From Bretschneidera sinensis (Eukaryota > Streptophyta > Magnoliopsida > Brassicales > Akaniaceae), in contig CM043700.1 of assembly GCA_023935145.1 (NCBI GenBank), positions 100,792,400 through 100,856,399 of the forward strand: a DNA stretch of 64,000 nt, given 5' to 3'. This document shows positions 58,531-64,000 of the stretch, in pieces. The translations under genes were made by a program, and so were the position numbers. The notes under the pieces are model-generated. The model was not told the DNA's origin and did not search any database. It saw nothing but the letters and a program-made list of their open reading frames with translations. Within the stretch, counting starts at the first letter, position 1. Every line of letters begins with the position of its first letter.

Positions 58531-59761
58531 TGTTGTGCGTTTATCTACCTAAATTAATAAGCAAAGAATCGTACAGTTTTACTTGCAAGTGCACAAGGTC
58601 AATAGTGGCATAGTGTGCAAGTGCGAGATCATCTCCACAGGGATTGGTTAATTTAAAATTAGAATTAATTTCTCTATATAAAGGAAAGAAATAGATGTTT
58701 GAGTGTGAATTAATAATGATAAGGATATAGGGCTTTGATATCCACCACTAACCATACTTTCCTAGTAAATAAAGTGCCAATGCTATAGCCCTATTATGAA
58801 TACCTAATGGTTGCCAACCATAAGGGCTTGGTCCACTCCTTAGGCTATTGATTTCCCTAAGCAATGAGTTAGGCATGGTGTATACTCTAACTCTTTTCTC
58901 TTTTAAGGGATTCAACATGATGTATACTGAGTTGTTCCTTAAGAGAGCACAAGGGCTATGAAAATCGACAACCACATAGGGCCTAGGGCTTGGTCTGCTC
59001 CCGGTTTCCCATGTTGATTAATCCAAGTATCCGGCGTGGATATCTTTTGTTACTATTGTTAGACCCAGGACTCAGTCATCCAAATTGATCTAACTAACTT
59101 ATCAATAACACATGCATACGTTGATCAGACACACACATATGAGGAATTTAAATAAACACAGGCATTAATCAATTAAAGCATCATAACATGGCTATTAGCA
59201 AAGGTAATCAGTAATCATATACGTAGGAAAGCATAGTTAGGGCTTTAATCGAGCCCTATTAAGAGATTAGTTACACATATTTAGTAAACTAAGCATCATA
59301 ACCATAACTAACTAAAACAGAAAAATAAAACTCGAAGAATGCTGAGGAGACGAGTCGTCAATTCCTCTCCAAAACTTACAACTTCAAGCTTAATCCAAAA
59401 GTGTGTTTTCTGTGTTTTACAACGCTATATTTAGGGTTCTGAGGGTGCCCCAAAACCCTAATTTCCTATTTAAGGTTTGCACTCGATTGCATAGATCTGC
59501 GCTCGAGTGCATGTTTGCGCTCGAGCCTTCTAAGTGTGCGCTCGTGTGCTAGTGCGCTCGATCACAAGGGAGGTGCGCTTGCTGGATTGTAAAACTTTAC
59601 TTTTTATTCCTTGGAATGCCAAAATGTCATCTTTTTGTCAAAGCTTTGTGAAAAACACATAAAACACAAAAATGAAATAGAATCTACTAAAATACGTAAA
59701 CAAAGAGCCTAATAAGCGTAAATTAAGGGTTTTAAATATGACTATTTAAGCACTTAATACA
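58531..59761 (-). repeat. 3' LTR of the Athila-like element
   Basis: The plus strand begins TGTTGTGCGTTT and ends ..CTTAATACA, followed by CCCTCATACTT (polypurine tract on the minus strand). 'gcgagatcatctccacaggg' (58624 on) is the complement of the usual LTR-end phrase. U3 has a CG-rich motif array at 59470-59580 with 'gcgctcgag' in several variants. A weak TATA (CTAAATATAG, minus) is near 59430. The left boundary could be a few bases off. The frame 58748-58975 is chance. Confidence 0.7.
59470..59580. repeat. CG-rich motif array in LTR U3
   Basis: Variants of 'tgcgctcgag(t/c)gcat' recur about six times. Position relative to TATA (just upstream in minus orientation) is the same as for the array at 40-147 in another LTR. 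Confidence 0.6.
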
Positions 59762-61137
59762 CCCTCATACTTACATATTGCTAGTCCCTTAGCAATACAA
59801 AATGAAAGACTATATTAAAATAAAATTTAAAGATAAATTCGTTCTTCATAATATCCAAAAATTTGGGTTACACATAAAACCATGATGACCGTTCATGAGT
59901 AAGCTTATAATTAAAACACATTTTTGTAATGAATAAGGATTTTAAAAGCTCATGTTACTTACCTAAGGTTGGCTTAAGACATCGCAAGTTTGATTTGTGT
60001 GTGATGAATTAGCACATAGAAGATGGGGCTTCCAAATAATTTTAATGTATAGTGTTTCGGTGTCCAAACCTTCATCGAATTCTTATCAAATAGAACAAAG
60101 ATGGCATAGTGCTTACTTCTTTTCTTTTTTCTTCCATCATGAGATTCATGTTGAGTTCCACTGAGCTTTCTAATTTACCATTGTCACGAGTGTTTAGCCA
60201 ATGACTCCCAAACCAGATGATTTTAGGGTATTAGGTGTAAAGACATCCCTAAGGACTTATTAACTCGAGTAAAAAATGCTACAGAACTAACAGATCTGAA
60301 TGCTTCCAAGTGAGATTCCCACCTTTTGACGTGAACACTCACTGCTTACTAAGGCATGAGGCCCAGTTACTCAGTGGAAATTTTTATTATGATCTTGAAA
60401 TGCTTAATTCCCACCTTTTGACGTGAACACTCACTGCTTACTAAGGCAAGAGGTCCAGTTACTCAGTGGAAAATTTTTAATGATCATTTGAAGCTTTTTA
60501 TTCTCTTTTTGTATGATGGAAATTTTCTCTTTGTTTTTCTTATGCCAAAGTGTTCTTCTAACAAGTTATCCGATTTACAGTTAGGTCATGGAAACATGTA
60601 CATAAGAATTATATGTCATACCCCACACAAATGCGTGCTAATGTGCTCGCGTTAGATTTGGATCAAACTCGTGAATTCTTAAGTGCCTTGAGGTAGGTAG
60701 TAGGTAACTAAACTTTTAAAATTCTTGTTTAAAAGACTACATGTTCTAGATTTTACACTTACTAATGAAGTTTTATCTTGTTTTAAATCAACCAAAAATT
60801 TTAACACAAAGTGATAATGCATTTATCTTTAAAAACAAAAAATTTGGGACATAGTGTGTGCATGTGTCAGTGTCTCCCACTGCCCCCAAACTTAATATAC
60901 ATATTGTCCCCAATGTTTGTGTGACATGGAAAGATCTGACTTGGGAGATGGAGAACTAGACTGCTTATATTGCTCGTAGCACGCCCCCAAACTTGAACTA
61001 GATACATGCACTAAGTTCCTGACAAAGAAAAACAAATGTTGTGCCGAAAAACAAGAAATATATATAATAAATAGATAAGTAAATATAAATACTAATAAGT
61101 AAAGAAAATATGATAATGAAAAAGGATATACTGTGGG
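59762..61137 (-). other. 3' untranslated region with 92-bp duplication
   Basis: No coding frame. A near-identical direct duplication of 92 bp starts at 60316 and 60408 ('ttcccaccttttgacgtgaa'). Two further polypurine-like pieces occur ('gcccccaaacttaat' near 60887 and 'cgcccccaaacttgaac' near 60982, complement AAGTTTGGGGGC). 'ggggtgcctcccatgagc' at 61136 is the phrase that follows integrase in many plant gypsy elements. Confidence 0.7.
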
Positions 61138-61308
61138 GTGCCTCCCATGAGCGCTAAGTTTAACCTCTTTAGCCAGACGGGGTTGAGGGCGATTGTGCTG
61201 AGGGGGACGTACTCAGTGGCCTCAGTACCACTGACCTCAATAGAGGCGTTTGAGCTACATGTGTATCAAGTCTGGAGTGCTCAAATGCTCTCTATAGTAG
61301 CTTCAGTG

Positions 61309-62391
61309 CTAATCTTTTGGAAGGGAGTACCTAAAGTTCCCCGCATTTGGCTTAAGTGTTCTTGTTGCTGCTGCATACTGGACAGTCTGGAGTGCTAAAT
61401 ATTCATCTCTTGGTTGCACTGTAATTTCAGAGTGTGGTTTGACTCTATGTCCATATACCGTGGCTGTCTGATTTCTTGCTGGCAACTGCTGCAATTCCAA
61501 GTTTGGTGCCTGGACAATAGATGAGAGAAAAGTAGTTTTAGTATGCGCAAGAGTTTCAAATGGAAGAGTGAACTTACTTGGATGATTTGGAGAGGCTTCA
61601 AGGAGGTGCATAACTTTAAAGATGTCATCAGTAATATCTTCAGATTTTGGCTTAACATCCGAACTTGTGAAACTATGGGTGAGGGTGGCCTCCAATGGAT
61701 TAGTGTGATGGACCTGAAAGGCTTGCATGACAGCATTTTGCATCATACATTCATTAAAACATTCATCATCATGATCATCTTGGGGTAATTTCAACTCATC
61801 AAATATCTTAAATTCTATTGTCTCACCATTTACCGTCATACTTACAATACCCTTTTTCACATTAATTATTGTATCACCAGTTCTCATAAAGGGTCTTCCT
61901 AAGATGATGGGCAGAGGTATTGGCATAGGAGATTCTTCCATATCTAGTACAATAAAATCAGCAGGTAAAATAAATTCACCTACCTTTACCAGGACATTCT
62001 CAAGAATACCTTTTGGTCTTTTGATGCTTCTGTCTACCAATTGCAAAGTGATGGAGGTTGGTTGAAGCTCCCCCAAACCTAGCTTTTCAACTACTGTGTA
62101 TAGCAGCAAATTGACACTTGCTCCTAAATCCAATAGTGCACGGTCAAAAAACTGGTCACCTATCCTGCAAGGAATGGTAAAACTACCTGGATCTTTTAGC
62201 TTTGGTGGTAGTTTTCTTAACAATACCGCACTTACCTCTTCAGTTAGAGCCACTATTTCATGCTCCTGAAACTTTATTTTATTAGTGCAACAATCTTTTA
62301 AAAATTTAGCATAAGCAGGAATTTGTTTAATTGAATCTAATAAGGGAATGTTAATTTCTACTTTTCTCAAAGTTTCAAAAATATCAAGCAA
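61309..62391 (-). CDS. Protease ORF fused in frame to integrase C-terminal tail
   Basis: A 360-codon open frame. Residues 1-60 are the end of the Gag linker ('KVEINIPLLDSIKQIPAYAK'). The aspartic protease has its active site at residues 85-96, ALLDLGASVNLL (DLGA is usual for Athila), and 'LPIILGRPFMRTGDTIINV' at about 160-180. Residues 296-305, PNLELQQLPA, are the linker that normally leads to the RT. Directly after, from residue 312, VYGHRVKPH is the text found at the end of the integrase (compare 'VNGHRVKPY' in the Athila element at 27494-36966). The RT, RNase H and integrase core, roughly 900 or more residues, are missing and the frame is kept. The tail to residue 360 is not recognised. 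The protein would process Gag. Confidence 0.8.
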   Translation of the reverse strand: MLDIFETLRKVEINIPLLDSIKQIPAYAKFLKDCCTNKIKFQEHEIVALTEEVSAVLLRKLPPKLKDPGSFTIPCRIGDQFFDRALLDLGASVNLLLYTVVEKLGLGELQPTSITLQLVDRSIKRPKGILENVLVKVGEFILPADFIVLDMEESPMPIPLPIILGRPFMRTGDTIINVKKGIVSMTVNGETIEFKIFDELKLPQDDHDDECFNECMMQNAVMQAFQVHHTNPLEATLTHSFTSSDVKPKSEDITDDIFKVMHLLEASPNHPSKFTLPFETLAHTKTTFLSSIVQAPNLELQQLPARNQTATVYGHRVKPHSEITVQPRDEYLALQTVQYAAATRTLKPNAGNFRYSLPKD

Positions 62392-62682
62392 TTTATCTTT
62401 CTTTGGCTTTACTAACCTTTGAGGGAAGGGAGGTGCATTCCACTTCTCTATTTCACTTACCTTGTATGTGGATGGCTTAGCTAGAGATGCTTATGTTGGC
62501 TCATTAACTTCTATGATCTTACCATTTCTAAGAGTTGTAACAGCCTTCAGTTACTGATGTCCTCCAAGATTAGGCATTGTTTGGGTTGGAAATTCTCCTT
62601 ACCTTCGTCAACTTAGCTCCTTAGCCATTTGGCTCATTTGTGCTTCCAGTCTTTGGATGGTTTGCTCATGCTTTGCAATTGT

Positions 62683-62934
62683 TTATCTTTGCTCAGTTTG
62701 AATTTGCCTTCCATCTGCCATAAACTGTTCTTGTGACGTTATCAGTTGCCTTACCATACTCTTTAGGTCACTCTTCTTTGACTTTTGAACTGGTTGGGCT
62801 GCTTGGTGGAAGTTTCTTTGTTGCCCTTGAAGGTTCAGGGCATTTTGATTATTGCTCCATGAGAGGTTAGGGCGGTTTCGCCATCCAGGATTGTAGGTAT
62901 CTGCATATGTACTGTTTGGTCCCATATAGTTCAC
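62683..62934 (-). pseudogene. gag: Gag C-terminal part with zinc knuckle region
   Basis: Open stretch with 'TYNPGWRNRPNLSWSNNQ', the phrase that follows the zinc knuckle in Athila Gag, then a coiled-coil-like part ('MVRQLITSQEQFMAD'). Just upstream (about 62990-62940) a CX2CX5HX4C pattern is readable with one stop inside. It continues the frame of the Gag domain apart from stops. Confidence 0.7.
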
Positions 62935-63009
62935 TTGCTTAGGATCTGTAGATGAATATAAATGGCAAGTCTCAGAAGTGTGATCAAATTAGGAACATAA
63001 AGCACATAC

Positions 63010-64000
63010 CTAGCGTTGTGTGGCTTGTGGACTTGGTGAGATGTTCTGAGCAATCATGGCTTTTACAAGCATATCTAGCTTCCTTTCCATAGCAGCCATT
63101 TGAATTGGAATTCCACCAATTAAGTTAACTTCATACATGCCCTTGCTTTTTACTCCTTGTTTCCCTTTGGATGAGAATTGTTGGGTGTGCTCACTCAATG
63201 CCTCAAACAACTCCATAGCTTCTTCACTGCTCTTCTCCATCAGCACACCTCCACAACCTGAATCAGTAATACCTTTATTCATGTCATTTAGACCTTCATA
63301 AAAGGCTAGTACCAGCTCATCTTGAGGTAGGTTGTGATGCGGAAATTTGAGAAGCAGCTCATTAAAGTGTCCCCATGCTTCAAAGAAAAGGTCTCCATCT
63401 CTCTGTTGGAAAGATTGAATCTCCTTCCTCATTTGCCTTGTCTTTTTTGTTGGGAAAATTTTCCTTAGGACCTTACTGGATAGTTTTTCCCAGGTATGGA
63501 TAGAATCTGTAGGCAATGAATGATACCACAACTTAGCTTTATCTTTTAATGAAAAAGGGAAAATAATTAACCTGATTCCCTCTTGATTTAGGCCCTGGAT
63601 GTGCTGGAACTTGCAGAGATCGAAGAACTCTCGAAGGTGCAAGTGTGGATCCTCATTAGGTGTACCCCTAAAGTGAGTTAGTGTACTTAGTATCTACGAA
63701 GATATGTAGTAATTGCCTTCCGCCTCAGGTTGTTATGCAATGCATGATGGCTGATCGAGGTTCCGTGGGATGAAGGATTGCTTCATCAGTCTTTGCTAAG
63801 GTGGTTGCTAATTTTCAATTTGTTCCTCTATTGATGCTTCTTCTTCGATTTCTTCGTCTACCTCTTCCGATTTGTCTCTAAACCTTTGTCGGATATTCCA
63901 CTCAAGCTCGATATCGAGGGGGAAGAACGTTGGATGCTTAGATCGAAGCCTGTGCATGAATAGGTAACAATTTCTTTAGTGCAGCAGTCAAAAATTGCTG
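63010..64000 (-). pseudogene. gag: Athila-like gag domain, 5' end outside window
   Basis: 210 codons are open from 63642 to 63010: 'REFFDLCKFQHIQGLNQEGI', 'KDKAKLWYHSLPTDSIHTWE', 'SFQQRDGDLFFEAWGHFNEL' and 'HHNLPQDELVLAFYEGLN' are the Gag domain of Athila-type elements in order, and a linker follows. The ATG at 63642 is not the true start: Gag text continues upstream ('TLTHFRGTPNEDPHLH' just before it, and an acidic part 'SEEVDEEIEEEASIEEQIEN' near 63870-63810) with two or three stops up to the window end. The protein forms the particle. Confidence 0.78.

Larger units (their letters stand above)
58531..64000 (-). mobile_element. Athila-like element lacking RT, RNase H and integrase core; 5' end outside window
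   Basis: Order on the minus strand: gag (from beyond 64000 to 62683), protease ORF (62391-61309), 3' untranslated region, polypurine tract (59762-59773), 3' LTR (59761-58531). There is no RT, RNase H or integrase core between protease and 3' untranslated region. Gag and protease frames are far more open than in any other element here, so it is young or kept by use. It would depend on enzymes of a related full element. Confidence 0.8.

Noticed and set aside
1..64000. An intact novel host system such as a gene cluster or defence locus
   Set aside because: No intact non-transposon coding sequence or clustered genes were found; the window is explained by transposable elements apart from the listed unassigned stretches.
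1..64000. Endogenous pararetrovirus or organelle DNA insert
   Set aside because: All RT remnants carry gypsy or copia domain order and LTR signals; no chloroplast or mitochondrial gene text was noticed.

Overview
The window looks like intergenic heterochromatin of a flowering plant, probably a eudicot. It is AT-rich, has no intact host gene that I can recognise, and consists largely of decayed LTR retrotransposons inserted into one another. The families seen are plant ones: Ty3/gypsy chromovirus (Tekay/Del-like), Athila-like and Tat/Ogre-like elements, Ty1/copia elements whose primer binding site matches initiator tRNA-Met, a CACTA-type end, a hAT-type MITE, a tRNA-derived SINE-like piece and a probable LINE remnant. 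Species cannot be named from this. No rRNA, tRNA, CRISPR or bacterial-type gene was found.

Layout. 1-1017 is a gypsy LTR that breaks the gag of a minus-strand copia element (gag, leader with a 47-bp tandem repeat, PBS, LTR to 2546). A second copia-like PBS/LTR follows (about 2778-3200), then a probable LINE deletion derivative (3300-4785), unassigned DNA, a CACTA end (6195) and a Tat polypurine tract plus LTR start (7051-7488). That LTR is split by chromovirus element 1 (+, 7489-16825), whose gag-pol is readable but full of stops and is itself interrupted after the RT by a 1.5-kb solo LTR (12455-13987, target duplication TTGAC). A minus-strand Tat LTR (about 17100-19750, 'Tat-C') lies against a plus-strand Tat integrase (19743-20700, 'Tat-B').

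Tat-B is split by chromovirus element 2 (-, 22854-37766, near-perfect duplication CCTTG/CCTTA). Element 2 is in turn split by a complete Athila-like element (-, 27494-36966, duplication CTGAT). Tat-B resumes at 37767 with about 15 degenerate tandem repeats, a polypurine tract and an LTR with a TATA box. From 41348 to 53242 lies chromovirus element 3 (-, perfect duplication ACATA), its left LTR split by a deleted copia element (+, 42810-45809). Element 3 sits next to, and probably within, a fourth Tat copy ('Tat-D', -). Tat-D has its integrase C-terminus at 54280-54608, is split by a hAT MITE (54609-55259), continues with the integrase core, is split by a solo copia LTR (55831-56664, duplication AATAC), and ends in decayed upstream pol. 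A decayed coding region in the opposite sense (53290-54060) sits where Tat elements can carry antisense accessory ORFs. The right end (58531-64000) is an Athila-like element on the minus strand with long open gag and protease frames. In it the whole RT-RNase H-integrase core has been removed in frame.

Nothing here works as a host pathway. What can be read is the order of insertions, the mutations that silenced the elements, and modular sequence in LTRs. The observations most worth following are the in-frame pol deletion at 61309-62391, the candidate antisense ORF at 53290-54060, the roughly 190-bp duplicated U3 module shared by two LTR families, and palindrome or CG-rich motif arrays in several LTRs.
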